DNA of 64,000 bases from Sphingomonas kaistensis (GCF_036884275.1 NZ_CP145607.1:744001-808000); one strand, 5' to 3'. Shown: positions 45,695 to 54,418, numbered from the stretch's first letter. Notes: generated by a model not told the origin, from the letters alone. A program made the numbers and translations.

Positions 45695-46839
45695 GCTTCA
45701 AGCACCTCTTCACCCGCAGCCTGTCGGCCGCGCCCGGGCGGCTGCACATGGCGGCGCATAGCCATCACCTGTGGCCCGACGCCAGCTTCGCGGGCCAGGT
45801 CGAATGCTGGGAAGACGCCGCGCGGCTTGCCGATCGCAAATGGGACCGGGTGATGGGCGAGCTGTGGCCCGAAGCGCAGGCCGAGGTCGCGGCCGAGCTC
45901 GGCAGCGGCCGACCCGACGCTATCGTCTTTGCCGCCAACACCCACGACTTCATCATCCGCCTGTGGGCCGCCGCCCCGCGCCGCACGCCCGGCCCCTTGC
46001 GCGTGCTGACCACCAGCGGCGAATTCCACAGCGCCCGGCGCCAGTTCGCGCGCTGGGCCGAAAGCGGCGACATCGCCCTCGACGTGCTGCCCCCCGAACC
46101 GTACGACACCCTCGCCGAGCGTCTCGCTGCGCGGGCAGGAGAGGCCGACCTCGTCATGGTCAGCCAGTTGATGTTCGGCACCGGGCGCCTCGTCCCCGGT
46201 CTCGACGCGCTTGCCGCCATTGCTTCACCCCAGGGCCCGTGGGTGGTCATCGACGGCTATCACAGCTTCATGGCGGTGCCCGAGCCGCCCGGCGCCCTTG
46301 GGAAGAGCTGCTTCTTCCTCGCCGGTGGCTACAAATATGCCATGTCGGGCGAAGGGCTGGGCCTGATGCACTGCCCGCCGGGGTTCGGGCCGCGCCCCCC
46401 GATCACCGGCTGGTATGCCGAATTCGAGGATCTGACCCTGCCGCCCGGGCAGGTCGGCTACGCACCCGACGCCATGCGCTTCATGGGCGCGACCTTTGAT
46501 CCCTCGGCCCTCTACCGCTTCCTCCACATCCGCCGGATGCTGGCGAGCGAAGGGCTGACCACCGCGCGGATTAGCGAGCGGGTGAGGGGCCTGAAGCAGC
46601 GCCTCGCCGACAGCCTTGCCGGCACCCCGCTATGCGCGTCCGACCTGCTCGATCCGCCGAGCGGTCCGGCGCGATTCCTTGCCTTGCGCCATCCGAAGGC
46701 CGCCGAATGGCAGCAAGCGCTGATGGCGCAGGACTGCGTCACCGACGTGCGCGGCGATGTGTTGCGGATCGGGCTCGGCCTGTATCACGACGACGCGGAT
46801 CTGGAGCGATTTGCCGACCTTGCGGCTGATCTTTCCTGA
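45691..46839 (+). CDS. class-V aminotransferase fold enzyme, kynureninase-like
   Basis: 382 residues from ATG 45691. PLP-enzyme landmarks are Ala-Asn-Thr-His-Asp near 92, Asp-Gly-Tyr-His-Ser-Phe-Met with the conserved Asp, and Gly-Gly-Tyr-Lys215-Tyr-Ala-Met with the Schiff-base lysine. Coupling to tryptophan 2,3-dioxygenase argues for kynureninase (kynurenine to anthranilate plus alanine). The sequence is not a close match to classical KynU, so another class-V lyase is possible. A kynurenine formamidase gene is missing from the pair. Confidence 0.75.
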   Translation: MSFKHLFTRSLSAAPGRLHMAAHSHHLWPDASFAGQVECWEDAARLADRKWDRVMGELWPEAQAEVAAELGSGRPDAIVFAANTHDFIIRLWAAAPRRTPGPLRVLTTSGEFHSARRQFARWAESGDIALDVLPPEPYDTLAERLAARAGEADLVMVSQLMFGTGRLVPGLDALAAIASPQGPWVVIDGYHSFMAVPEPPGALGKSCFFLAGGYKYAMSGEGLGLMHCPPGFGPRPPITGWYAEFEDLTLPPGQVGYAPDAMRFMGATFDPSALYRFLHIRRMLASEGLTTARISERVRGLKQRLADSLAGTPLCASDLLDPPSGPARFLALRHPKAAEWQQALMAQDCVTDVRGDVLRIGLGLYHDDADLERFADLAADLS

Positions 46840-46872
46840 TTTTGCCGGGACCAGCCGTCTGGGCAGCGAACG

Positions 46873-47631
46873 TTATTCGATCGGCTTCAGGGCTGCCGTG
46901 CCCCACGCCTTGGGGTCGAACCAGCGGCAGAAAATATCGGGTCGCGCCTGCTGCAATTGCTCGAACGCGGAGCGCGGCGCGAATCGTGCGATGGCGAGAA
47001 ACTCCAGCTTCGGGCATTCGGCAAGCGGCATCAGCGACTTGTCCGCAAGCCGTGTCGACACGCCCAGGAACGCCCGCAACGACCTGAGGCCCGCGAGGGG
47101 CGCCAAGCTCTGAATTGTGTAGTCGCAATCGATCGCGCCCTCGATGCCTATCACTTCGAGATGATGCGCACCGCGAAGCCATTCGATGTTCGGCATCTTC
47201 TTGGCGTTGGTGATGAGCAATGTCTTCAAGCGCGGCAGCTCGAGAAGCGGCGAAAGATCGGACAGGTTTCGCGGGCTGTCGATGCTGAGGTGTTCGAGAT
47301 TAGTGAGCGAGAGAAGCGGCGTCAGATCCGCGGCGAGAAAAGGACATTCGAGCTCCAGCCGCTTTAGATCGACCAGACTACCGATCTCCCCCAGAAACGC
47401 CTGATCCACATTTGCCGCGATGAGATGGCGGATCGCGTTTTTGTCGCTAATCCCGCGATAGTTCAGCTTCTGGCGATTCAGCCAGACTTCGCCGGCCTGC
47501 GGCGGAATGGCCGTGGCGCTGTCGTAAAAATGCCGCTCCGCCCATTCGGTCCAGTCGCGCTCATTGTGCCCGCGAAACCGATCGCTGAAGGCCATTTCGA
47601 GGGACGGATAGGTGTCGAACGCGGCGTTCAT
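46873..47631 (-). CDS. leucine-rich repeat protein
   Basis: 252 residues without signal peptide. Residues 80-215 contain repeated Leu-x-x-Leu-x-x-Leu-x-Leu units (for example Leu-Val-Asp-Leu-Lys-Arg-Leu-Glu-Leu, Leu-Thr-Asn-Leu-Glu-His-Leu-Ser-Ile, Leu-Pro-Arg-Leu-Lys-Thr-Leu-Leu-Ile), forming about five or six bacterial LRRs. The flanks lack repeats; the N-terminus is aromatic-rich and charged. By eye the gene seems less GC-biased than its neighbours, a possible sign of transfer. Binding partner and role unknown. Confidence 0.75.
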   Translation of the reverse strand: MNAAFDTYPSLEMAFSDRFRGHNERDWTEWAERHFYDSATAIPPQAGEVWLNRQKLNYRGISDKNAIRHLIAANVDQAFLGEIGSLVDLKRLELECPFLAADLTPLLSLTNLEHLSIDSPRNLSDLSPLLELPRLKTLLITNAKKMPNIEWLRGAHHLEVIGIEGAIDCDYTIQSLAPLAGLRSLRAFLGVSTRLADKSLMPLAECPKLEFLAIARFAPRSAFEQLQQARPDIFCRWFDPKAWGTAALKPIE

Positions 47632-47676
47632 GCGTAGCGCTTACCCCACGCGCGATAACGTTCGGTTACGGCATCT

Positions 47677-48372
47677 TCAGCTTCTTGCCAGCCCGTCGCG
47701 GATCAAGCGATTGCCAGCCGCCGCCACTGCGGCCGAATCCTCCTCGCCCCACACACCGAAGCGCAGGCCGAGAAAGACGTTCATCCCCATGATCGCCCAG
47801 GCCCGCACCTCGGCGTCGAGCGGATCGCGTGGTGACTGCATGACGCCAGCCGCAGCGCCTTCGGCAAGCCGTTCGGCAATGCGTGCGGCGGTGTTCTCAT
47901 AGTGCGCGCGAAAGCCCGCGGGATCGACGAACTCGGCCTCGTCGATGATTCGATAGACCTGCTGGTGCTGGCCGACGAACGACAGAAACGCGGCCAGCGC
48001 CCGCTCCTCGGCTTCCAGCGTACCGCGGCCGTCCGACAGTACAGGCGCGACCGCCAGCCGGACCTGCTCGCTCATGTCCTGCACCAGCGCGCGGAACACT
48101 TCCTCCTTGCTGTCGAAATAGGTGTAGAAGGTGCCCAGCGCGACTTTGGCGGTGCGGGTGATTTCGGTGATCCCGGTATCGGCAAAACCGCGGGTGCCGA
48201 ATTCGGACCGCGCGGCGTCGAGGATCTTGCGCCGGGTCCGCTCGCCCCGCGCGGTGCGCGGCGCCTTGGCCGAATTGGTCAGCGGCACGGTTTCGTCATG
48301 CCGATCGACCATCGCGCGTCCGGCGCGCACCGGTCGGGCCTTGCCGGTCACTGCCTTGCCGCTGTCCGCCAT
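47677..48372 (-). CDS. TetR/AcrR family transcriptional regulator
   Basis: 231 residues. After a basic, probably disordered leader of about 40 residues comes the TetR helix-turn-helix: Arg-Arg-Lys-Ile-Leu-Asp-Ala-Ala, Phe-Gly-Thr-Arg-Gly-Phe-Ala-Asp-Thr-Gly-Ile-Thr-Glu-Ile, Gly-Thr-Phe-Tyr-Thr-Tyr-Phe-Asp-Ser-Lys-Glu. The C-terminal ligand domain is helical. Divergent from the TonB receptor gene with a palindrome between them, so it is the probable local repressor of that cassette. Ligand unknown. Confidence 0.92.
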   Translation of the reverse strand: MADSGKAVTGKARPVRAGRAMVDRHDETVPLTNSAKAPRTARGERTRRKILDAARSEFGTRGFADTGITEITRTAKVALGTFYTYFDSKEEVFRALVQDMSEQVRLAVAPVLSDGRGTLEAEERALAAFLSFVGQHQQVYRIIDEAEFVDPAGFRAHYENTAARIAERLAEGAAAGVMQSPRDPLDAEVRAWAIMGMNVFLGLRFGVWGEEDSAAVAAAGNRLIRDGLARS

Positions 48373-48476
48373 TCACCGGTCTCCCCGGCGAGCCCGGCTC
48401 GCCAACCCCGCGCCGCGCCACCCCGGACCCGACACCTCGAACCGCTAGGATGCCCGCAAGCACCTCGCCGATCAAG

Positions 48477-48496
48477 ACTTGAAAGGTGATTCAAGT
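48477..48496. promoter_or_regulatory. 20-bp palindrome, candidate TetR operator
   Basis: ACTTGAA (48477-48483) and TTCAAGT (48490-48496) are perfect complements around AGGTGA. It lies in the 209-bp gap between the divergent tetR-like (104 bp away) and TonB-receptor (85 bp away) genes, the usual place for a self-regulating operator of this family. Confidence 0.6.
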
Positions 48497-48581
48497 TTCA
48501 GTAAGCAGGACGTCTCAGATTTGGGTGCGGCGGGAGGAAGAGTCGCCGGGCCTGTCCAATCGAGGGGGAGACATCATCGTC

Positions 48582-51041
48582 ATGCGCGCTATCACTATCC
48601 GTTCGGCCCTGTTCGCGTCGGCCGCCACCCTGCTTGTCGCCGCGCCTGCCTATGCGCAGGAAGCACCGCCGACGACCGACACGGCGACCACCGCTGCCGT
48701 CAACGACGCGCAGACCCGTGACGAAGCCGCCGCGGCGCCCGACGGTGACATTGTCGTCACCGCCCGCCGCCGTACCGAAACGCTGATCGACGTGCCGATC
48801 GCGGTCACCGCCTATTCGGGCGAGCAGCTCGACCGGCAGGGCGCGATCGACATCAGCGACATCGGCGACACCACTCCCAACGTCACGCTGGAAACCTCGC
48901 GCGGGACCAACAGCACGTTGACCGCCTTTATCCGCGGCGTCGGTCAGCAGGATCCGGTCGCCGGCTACGAAGGCGGCGTCGGCATCTATCTCGACGACGT
49001 CTATCTCAACCGTCCGCAAGGCGCGTTGCTAGACGTTTATGACGTGGAGCGGATCGAAGTGCTGCGCGGGCCGCAGGGCACGCTTTACGGCCGCAACACC
49101 ATTGGCGGCGCGATCAAGTACGTCACCCGCTCGCTGTCGGCCAATCCGGAAGGTAAGGTCCGCGCGGCCGTCGGCAGCTACGGCCAGCGCGACTTGGTGA
49201 TCAGCGGCTCGGTCCCGCTGGCGGACTTCATGCGCATCGGCGGGGCGGTCGCCCGGCTGACACGCAACGGCTTCGGCACCAACCTCACCACTGGCGCGGA
49301 AAATTACGACAAGGACATCTTCGCGGTCCGCGGCACGACCGAGCTGCTTCCGACCGACGCCATCCGGATCAAGATCGCCGGCGATTACACCTGGGATAGC
49401 AGCAGCCCGCGCGGCGGCCACCGCTTCATCCCCTCGCTGCTGTCCCGCCAACCGGTACTCGGCAACGTGTTCGACACCCGCGGCGGGCTCGTGAACCCCA
49501 AGCAGGACGTGCGCGGCGGCGGCATCTCGATCCGCGGCGATTTCGAAGTGAGCGACGGCATCACCCTTCGCTCGATCACCGCATGGCGCAAGGACAAGAG
49601 CGTCACCCCGATCGACTTCGACGCGCTGGCCGCCGCCGATGTCGACGTGCCCGCCATCTATCGCAACCGCCAGTTCAGCCAGGAAGTGCAGTTGCTGGTC
49701 GAAAGCGGCCGCCTGAATGGCCTGATCGGCGGATATTATTTGAACGCCAACGCAAACAATATCTTCGACGTGCTGCTGGGCACCACCGGCGCTGCCTTGG
49801 GCCTGCCGGGCTTCACCGCCTCGACCTTCGGCGATGTCGATACCAAGACCTATGCCGGCTTTGCCGATTTCACCTACGACCTGACCGACCAGTTCTCGAT
49901 CTCGCTCGGCGGGCGCTACACGTCGGACAAGCGCAATGCGACGGTGATCCGCAAGAATCTGATTGGCGGCGTTTCGCCCGCGCTCGGCGGTGCCGGCGTG
50001 CAGTTGGGCGCGCTGACTTCCAATTTCGTGGGCGAAAAGACCTTCAAGCAGTTCACCCCGCGTGCCTCTGTCAGCTTCCAGCCGAACAGCGACACCAACA
50101 TTTACGCAAGCTGGTCCAAGGGCTTCAAGGGCGGCGGCTTCGATCCGCGCGGCCTCAGCACCGCGGCGCCGGACCTGAACGGCAACGGCACCCGCGAACC
50201 GTCCGAAATCTTCGATTACTTCCTGTTCGAACCGGAAAAGGTCACCAGCTACGAAATCGGCTACAAGGCCGCGCTGTTCGACCGCCGCGTCCGCGTCGCG
50301 ATCGCGGGCTTCATCGCCGACTACAAGGATGCGCAGGTGCCGGGATCGGCCGGTGCGGTGATCAACGGCGTGCCGACCTTTGTCGGTGTCACGACCAATG
50401 CCGGCAAGGCACAGTTCAAGGGTATCGAATTCGAAGGCAGCGCGATCATCGCCCGCGATTTCGCCGGCCCGGGCTCGCGCTTCAATGTGTCGGGGTCGGT
50501 CGGTTACTTGGACGCCAAGTACAAGCAGTTCATCACCAACATCGCGGCGTTCGATGCCAGCGGCAATCCGGCCCCGACCTCGCGCGCGCAGCCGATCGAC
50601 GTCGCCAATTTCCGCGAAATTCAGAATACGCCCAAGTGGACCAATTCGGCGAGCGTCGATTTCTCGATCCCGGCCGGCCCCGGCATGCTGGGGGCCAACG
50701 CTACCGCGTCGTATCGCAGCAAGAGCACGCAGTTCGAACTGCCCAGCCCCTATCTCGACCAGAAGGGCTATTCGCTGTTCGACGCCAATCTGACCTACGA
50801 CATCGGTCAGGTCCGCATCGGGCTCCACGGCAAGAACCTGTTCGACAAGCGCTACATCACGTCGGGCTATCAGTTCCTGACGGTCAACCCGGTGACCGGC
50901 CAGCCGATCCTCTCGGCCTCGCCCGCCAGCCCGGTCTTCGCTGTGCCCGGCGTCGCGCCGAGCCTCGGTCTCGAAGGCGTGGTGACCGGCTTCTACGGTG
51001 CGCCGCGGCAGGTGTTCGTCTCGCTCGACATCAAGTTCTAA
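48582..51041 (+). CDS. TonB-dependent outer-membrane receptor
   Basis: 819 residues from ATG 48582; upstream in-frame starts are unlikely because a GGGGGAG ribosome site precedes this ATG by about a dozen bases and a signal peptide (ending Ala-Tyr-Ala-Gln) follows directly. A TonB-box-like Asp-Ile-Val-Val-Thr-Ala-Arg-Arg lies near residue 57, then a plug with Val-Glu-Arg-Ile-Glu-Val-Leu-Arg-Gly-Pro-Gln-Gly-Thr-Leu-Tyr-Gly-Arg-Asn, and a barrel ending in Phe. With the MFS gene behind it, it suggests two-step import of an unknown small molecule. Confidence 0.94.
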   Translation: MRAITIRSALFASAATLLVAAPAYAQEAPPTTDTATTAAVNDAQTRDEAAAAPDGDIVVTARRRTETLIDVPIAVTAYSGEQLDRQGAIDISDIGDTTPNVTLETSRGTNSTLTAFIRGVGQQDPVAGYEGGVGIYLDDVYLNRPQGALLDVYDVERIEVLRGPQGTLYGRNTIGGAIKYVTRSLSANPEGKVRAAVGSYGQRDLVISGSVPLADFMRIGGAVARLTRNGFGTNLTTGAENYDKDIFAVRGTTELLPTDAIRIKIAGDYTWDSSSPRGGHRFIPSLLSRQPVLGNVFDTRGGLVNPKQDVRGGGISIRGDFEVSDGITLRSITAWRKDKSVTPIDFDALAAADVDVPAIYRNRQFSQEVQLLVESGRLNGLIGGYYLNANANNIFDVLLGTTGAALGLPGFTASTFGDVDTKTYAGFADFTYDLTDQFSISLGGRYTSDKRNATVIRKNLIGGVSPALGGAGVQLGALTSNFVGEKTFKQFTPRASVSFQPNSDTNIYASWSKGFKGGGFDPRGLSTAAPDLNGNGTREPSEIFDYFLFEPEKVTSYEIGYKAALFDRRVRVAIAGFIADYKDAQVPGSAGAVINGVPTFVGVTTNAGKAQFKGIEFEGSAIIARDFAGPGSRFNVSGSVGYLDAKYKQFITNIAAFDASGNPAPTSRAQPIDVANFREIQNTPKWTNSASVDFSIPAGPGMLGANATASYRSKSTQFELPSPYLDQKGYSLFDANLTYDIGQVRIGLHGKNLFDKRYITSGYQFLTVNPVTGQPILSASPASPVFAVPGVAPSLGLEGVVTGFYGAPRQVFVSLDIKF

Positions 51042-51048
51042 GGGTCGG

Positions 51049-51088
51049 GTGGCACGGGACGCTTGGTTCTCCAGGCATCCCGTGCCAC
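51049..51088. terminator. 11-bp perfect inverted repeat between receptor and MFS genes
   Basis: GTGGCACGGGA (51049-51059) and TCCCGTGCCAC (51078-51088) are exact complements with an 18-base loop, eight bases after the receptor stop and ten before the MFS ATG. It could attenuate transcription into the transporter or stabilise the receptor mRNA; no T-run follows. Confidence 0.5.
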
Positions 51089-51098
51089 TCCCTCTCCC

Positions 51099-52361
51099 AT
51101 GACCACAGCAGCACGCACCACCCCGCGCTCGCCGACGATCGTTCTCGTCTTCCTGCTGCTGGCCTACATCCTCAATTTCCTCGACCGGCAGATCCTCTCG
51201 ATCCTGGCTCAGCCGATCAAGAATGACCTGTCGCTCAGCGACACCGAATTCGGCGCCATCGCCGGCCTCGCCTTTGCCTTGCTCTACAGCTTCGCCGGCG
51301 TGCCCCTGTCCTACCTTGCCGACCGCACCAGCCGGTCCAAGGTCATTGCCGGCTCGCTCGCGGTGTGGAGCGGGTTCACCGCCTTGTGCGGCGTGGCGGG
51401 CGGCTATTGGTCGATGTTCCTCTTCCGCCTCGGCGTTGGGGTCGGCGAAGCGGGCGGCGTGGCGCCGTCCTACGCCCTCATCGCTGACTATTTCCCGCCC
51501 GAAAAGCGCGGCCGCGCGCTCGGCATCTACTCGCTCGGCGTGCCCGTCGGGCTCGGCAGCGGCCTGCTCGTCGGCGCCTATATCGCGACCTACATCGACT
51601 GGCGCGCCGCCTTCCTCATCATGGGCGGGATCGGGATCGTCCTGGTGCCCTTCTTCCTGTGGGTGGTGAAGGACGTTCCGCGCCCCGCCGGGACCACCAG
51701 CGACGTGCGCCTTGGCGAAGTCTGGGCGATCGTTTCCAGAAAGCCGAGCTTCTGGCTCCTCGCGATCGCGGCCTCCCTGTCCTCACTGTGCGGTTACGGC
51801 CTCGCGGTGTGGGTGCCGAGCGTGCTGATGCTGAGCTACGACCTGACCCTGCTCCAGGCCGGCCAGTTTATGGGCTCGCTGCTGCTGATCGGCGGGGTCA
51901 TCGGGGTGCTGGCCGGCGGCCATTTCGCCGATCGCCTCGGGCATGCCGACAAGAGCTGGTATGCCAAGCTGCCCGCCTTCGCCTGGCTGATCGCCTTGCC
52001 CTGCTTCCTGTTCGGCCTGACCACCGACAATCTGTGGCTGGCCTGGCCGCCGCTCTTGATCGCCAATGCGATGAACATCCTGTGGCTCGGGCCCATCGTC
52101 ACCGCGGTCCAGAACCTGGTCGAACCGGCCAAGCGCGCCACCGCTTCGTCGATGTTCCTGCTGATCAACAATCTCGTCGGTCTCGGCGTCGGACCGCTGC
52201 TGATCGGGGCGATTTCGGACGCGCTCAAGAGCACCTACGGCCTCGACAGCCTGCGCTATGCGGCGATCGGGGTGGTGCTGTTCTACGGCCTCGCCGCGAT
52301 CATGGCGCTGATCGCCAGCCGCTTCCTGATCCGTGATTGGGTAGATGAACCGCAGCCCTAA
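51099..52361 (+). CDS. MFS transporter (spinster-like)
   Basis: 420 residues from ATG 51099; an upstream GTG at 51063 would start inside the inverted repeat. Twelve predicted helices, with Asn-Phe-Leu-Asp-Arg-Gln-Ile-Leu in helix 1 and the MFS motif Ala-Asp-Arg-Thr-Ser-Arg-Ser after helix 2, as in the spinster-like MFS group often found beside TonB receptors in sphingomonads. Likely moves the receptor's substrate across the inner membrane; substrate unknown. Confidence 0.9.
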   Translation: MTTAARTTPRSPTIVLVFLLLAYILNFLDRQILSILAQPIKNDLSLSDTEFGAIAGLAFALLYSFAGVPLSYLADRTSRSKVIAGSLAVWSGFTALCGVAGGYWSMFLFRLGVGVGEAGGVAPSYALIADYFPPEKRGRALGIYSLGVPVGLGSGLLVGAYIATYIDWRAAFLIMGGIGIVLVPFFLWVVKDVPRPAGTTSDVRLGEVWAIVSRKPSFWLLAIAASLSSLCGYGLAVWVPSVLMLSYDLTLLQAGQFMGSLLLIGGVIGVLAGGHFADRLGHADKSWYAKLPAFAWLIALPCFLFGLTTDNLWLAWPPLLIANAMNILWLGPIVTAVQNLVEPAKRATASSMFLLINNLVGLGVGPLLIGAISDALKSTYGLDSLRYAAIGVVLFYGLAAIMALIASRFLIRDWVDEPQP

Positions 52362-52474
52362 ATGGCTGAAATCCAAGGTTCACCCGTCAGTAGCTAGACA
52401 GTTCCTCTCGCCATGGAGGCGGGAACGCGAACGGCGGACAAGCCGTTAGTGACCTCCGAAAGGAGCTCAGGCTC

Positions 52475-53638
52475 ATGAAAAAGACATTCATTCTGGCCGG
52501 CGCCGCGGCGCTGGCGTTCACGGCGCCGGTGCTGGCGCAGCCCGGCAAGGGCGGCGGTGGCGGCAACGGCAATGGCGGCGGCAAGGGCGGCCCCCCGGCG
52601 GCGCAGGCCCCGAAGGGCGGCGGCGGCGGCGGCGGCGGTGGCGGTGGTCCGCAGATGCGCGGCAACGGCGGCGGTCCCAAGGAAATGCACGGCGGCGGCC
52701 AGCAGCGTGAAGCGCGCGGCGGCGGCGGGCAGCAGGTGCGCGGACCCGAGAAGCGCATCGAACGCCAGGCCCAGCGCCCGCAAAAGCAGGACATGAAAGA
52801 GCGCGGCCCGGCCCGCGAGGTTCGGGCTGATCGTGGTCCGGCCCGCATCGAACGCGGCAATGTCGAGCGTCAGCGGGGCGGCGGCAACGAACGCCTCGTC
52901 CAGGATCGCGGCGGCCGCGATCAAATCGACAGCCGCGTGTTTCAGCGCGAGCAGCGCATCACCGTCAACAACTTCGACGATGGGCAGCGCTACAGCTATT
53001 TCGGAAGCCCGAATTTCCGCACCACCGGGCTGGTCGACGGTTGCCCTCCGGGGCTCGCGGCCAAGAACAACGGCTGTCTCCCCCCGGGCCAGGCCAAGAA
53101 GCTGGTCGGCGCGGCGCTTCCGGTCGCGCTCGGCTCGGCGCTGCTGCCGATCGACTATCGCAGCTGGTATCCGGACAATGACGATTATTACTACCGGACC
53201 ACCGACGGCTACGTGTACCGGGTCGACCGCGACCGCAACTACGTCGACGGCTATTGGCCGATCTCGGACGACTGGAACGGCGCTTATTACGTCGGCGCCA
53301 CCTATCCGCAGGATTACCTCGGCTATTACAACGTCCCGGTCCAGTATCAGCCTTGGTATGCCGACAACGGCGACGATTATTATCGCTACGGCGATGGCGC
53401 CATCTACCAGGTCGACAGCGGCAACGGCCTGATCGAAGGGATCGTCTCGCTGCTGGCAGGAGGGTTCGGGGTCGGCCAGCCGATGCCGGCCGGCTACGAC
53501 GTCTACAACGTGCCGTACGAATATCGCGATCGCTATGTAGACGGACCGGACAATTGGTACCGCTACAACGACGGCAACATCTATCAGGTCGATCCGACAA
53601 CCCAGATCGTCCAGGCGATCGTGGAGAGCCTGGTCTGA
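52475..53638 (+). CDS. secreted Gly-rich, Tyr-rich repeat protein
   Basis: 387 residues with a signal peptide (Met-Lys-Lys-Thr-Phe ... Val-Leu-Ala-Gln). Residues 22-80 are nearly pure Gly with Asn, Lys and Gln; residues 80-160 are Arg/Gln/Glu-rich. The C-terminal half has three copies of a module of about 40-50 residues with Tyr-x-x-Tyr and Tyr-Arg-Tyr-x-Asp-Gly-x-Ile-Tyr-Gln-Val-Asp, the first more divergent. A Gly-Cys-Pro-Pro-Gly-Leu-Ala-Lys-Lys/Asn-Gly-Cys-Leu-Pro-Pro-Gly-Gln motif resembles RcnB-like periplasmic proteins. Ribosome site AAAGGAG lies upstream. Function unknown; likely extracytoplasmic binding. Confidence 0.8.
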   Translation: MKKTFILAGAAALAFTAPVLAQPGKGGGGGNGNGGGKGGPPAAQAPKGGGGGGGGGGGPQMRGNGGGPKEMHGGGQQREARGGGGQQVRGPEKRIERQAQRPQKQDMKERGPAREVRADRGPARIERGNVERQRGGGNERLVQDRGGRDQIDSRVFQREQRITVNNFDDGQRYSYFGSPNFRTTGLVDGCPPGLAAKNNGCLPPGQAKKLVGAALPVALGSALLPIDYRSWYPDNDDYYYRTTDGYVYRVDRDRNYVDGYWPISDDWNGAYYVGATYPQDYLGYYNVPVQYQPWYADNGDDYYRYGDGAIYQVDSGNGLIEGIVSLLAGGFGVGQPMPAGYDVYNVPYEYRDRYVDGPDNWYRYNDGNIYQVDPTTQIVQAIVESLV

Positions 53639-54207
53639 TGCGCCGTCTGATCGCCACCAGCGTTGCCGCCCTCCTGCTCGCCGCGTGCGGGCAGGGGGAC
53701 GGCGGCAACAACGCCGCTGCCGCCGGGGAATCGGAGACCAACCTTTCCGCCCAGGCCGGTGCCCCGTCGCAGGATCTCGCCGCGGTGGTCGGGGCCAGTC
53801 CCCGCCTCGCGGGGCTGGTCAAGGCGGCGGGCATGGAAAAGGTGCTGTCGGGCAAAGAGCCTTACACCATCCTTGCCCCGACCGATGCGGCGCTCGACAA
53901 GCTCCCCGCCGGAAGCCTCGATAACCTCGACCAGCCCGAGCAAAAGGCCAAGCTGACGGCGTTGCTGCGGGCGCACATCCTGCCCGGCACCATCCTCGCC
54001 GCCGACCTCGCCCGCGCGGTGGAGAACGGCAAGGGCAAGGCGACCATCGCGACCATGGCGGGCGAGCCCCTAACCATCACCCGCGACGGCGAAGCATTCC
54101 GGATCACCGACGCCGCCGGGCAAAGCGCCCGGACCACCGGCAGCGAACAGCCCGCCCGCAATGGTGTGGTGCATTCGATCGACACGGTGCTCGCCCCGGC
54201 AAGCTAA
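53638..54207 (+). CDS. fasciclin domain lipoprotein
   Basis: 189 residues from ATG 53638, overlapping the previous stop by one base (TGATG). Lipobox Leu-Leu-Ala-Ala-Cys at 14-18 after a basic start. The fasciclin domain (about 45-187) shows Tyr-Thr-Ile-Leu-Ala-Pro-Thr-Asp-Ala-Ala, Leu-Arg-Ala-His-Ile-Leu-Pro-Gly-Thr and Asn-Gly-Val-Val-His-Ser-Ile-Asp. Fasciclin domains mediate adhesion or surface interactions. Coupled expression with the repeat protein suggests a joint surface role. A strong terminator follows. Confidence 0.92.
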   Translation: MRRLIATSVAALLLAACGQGDGGNNAAAAGESETNLSAQAGAPSQDLAAVVGASPRLAGLVKAAGMEKVLSGKEPYTILAPTDAALDKLPAGSLDNLDQPEQKAKLTALLRAHILPGTILAADLARAVENGKGKATIATMAGEPLTITRDGEAFRITDAAGQSARTTGSEQPARNGVVHSIDTVLAPAS

Positions 54208-54227
54208 ATCACGACTCGGCGAACAAG

Positions 54228-54263
54228 GGCGGCGGCAGGTGTGAGCTCTGCCGTCGCCTTTTT
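54228..54263 (+). terminator. rho-independent terminator
   Basis: GGCGGCGGCAG (54228-54238) pairs with CTGCCGTCGCC (54248-54258) in an 11-bp stem with one G-T pair, followed by TTTTT. It ends the repeat-protein/fasciclin transcript. The rest of the 211-bp gap (to 54418) shows no gene. Confidence 0.9.
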
Positions 54264-54418
54264 GCTGTTCGATCCCGTCTCCCGGCAAAACGCTCGATAA
54301 CGGACTTCGCAAGCGTCTCCTTCGTGGTCGCGCCGCCTCCATATCGGACCGATCCGCGCTTGTTCGCTACTGCTGGCACTCCGCACCTTCGGCACGCCGG
54401 ATCGCTGGAAAGCTTGCC

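Noticed and set aside
49029..50828. 599-codon minus-strand open frame antisense to the TonB receptor
   Set aside because: No family features; it is the complement-frame shadow of a well-defined receptor.
52557..52720. Apparent tandem GGC repeat or microsatellite
   Set aside because: It encodes the poly-Gly zone of a secreted protein in frame; the repeat is explained by the protein.
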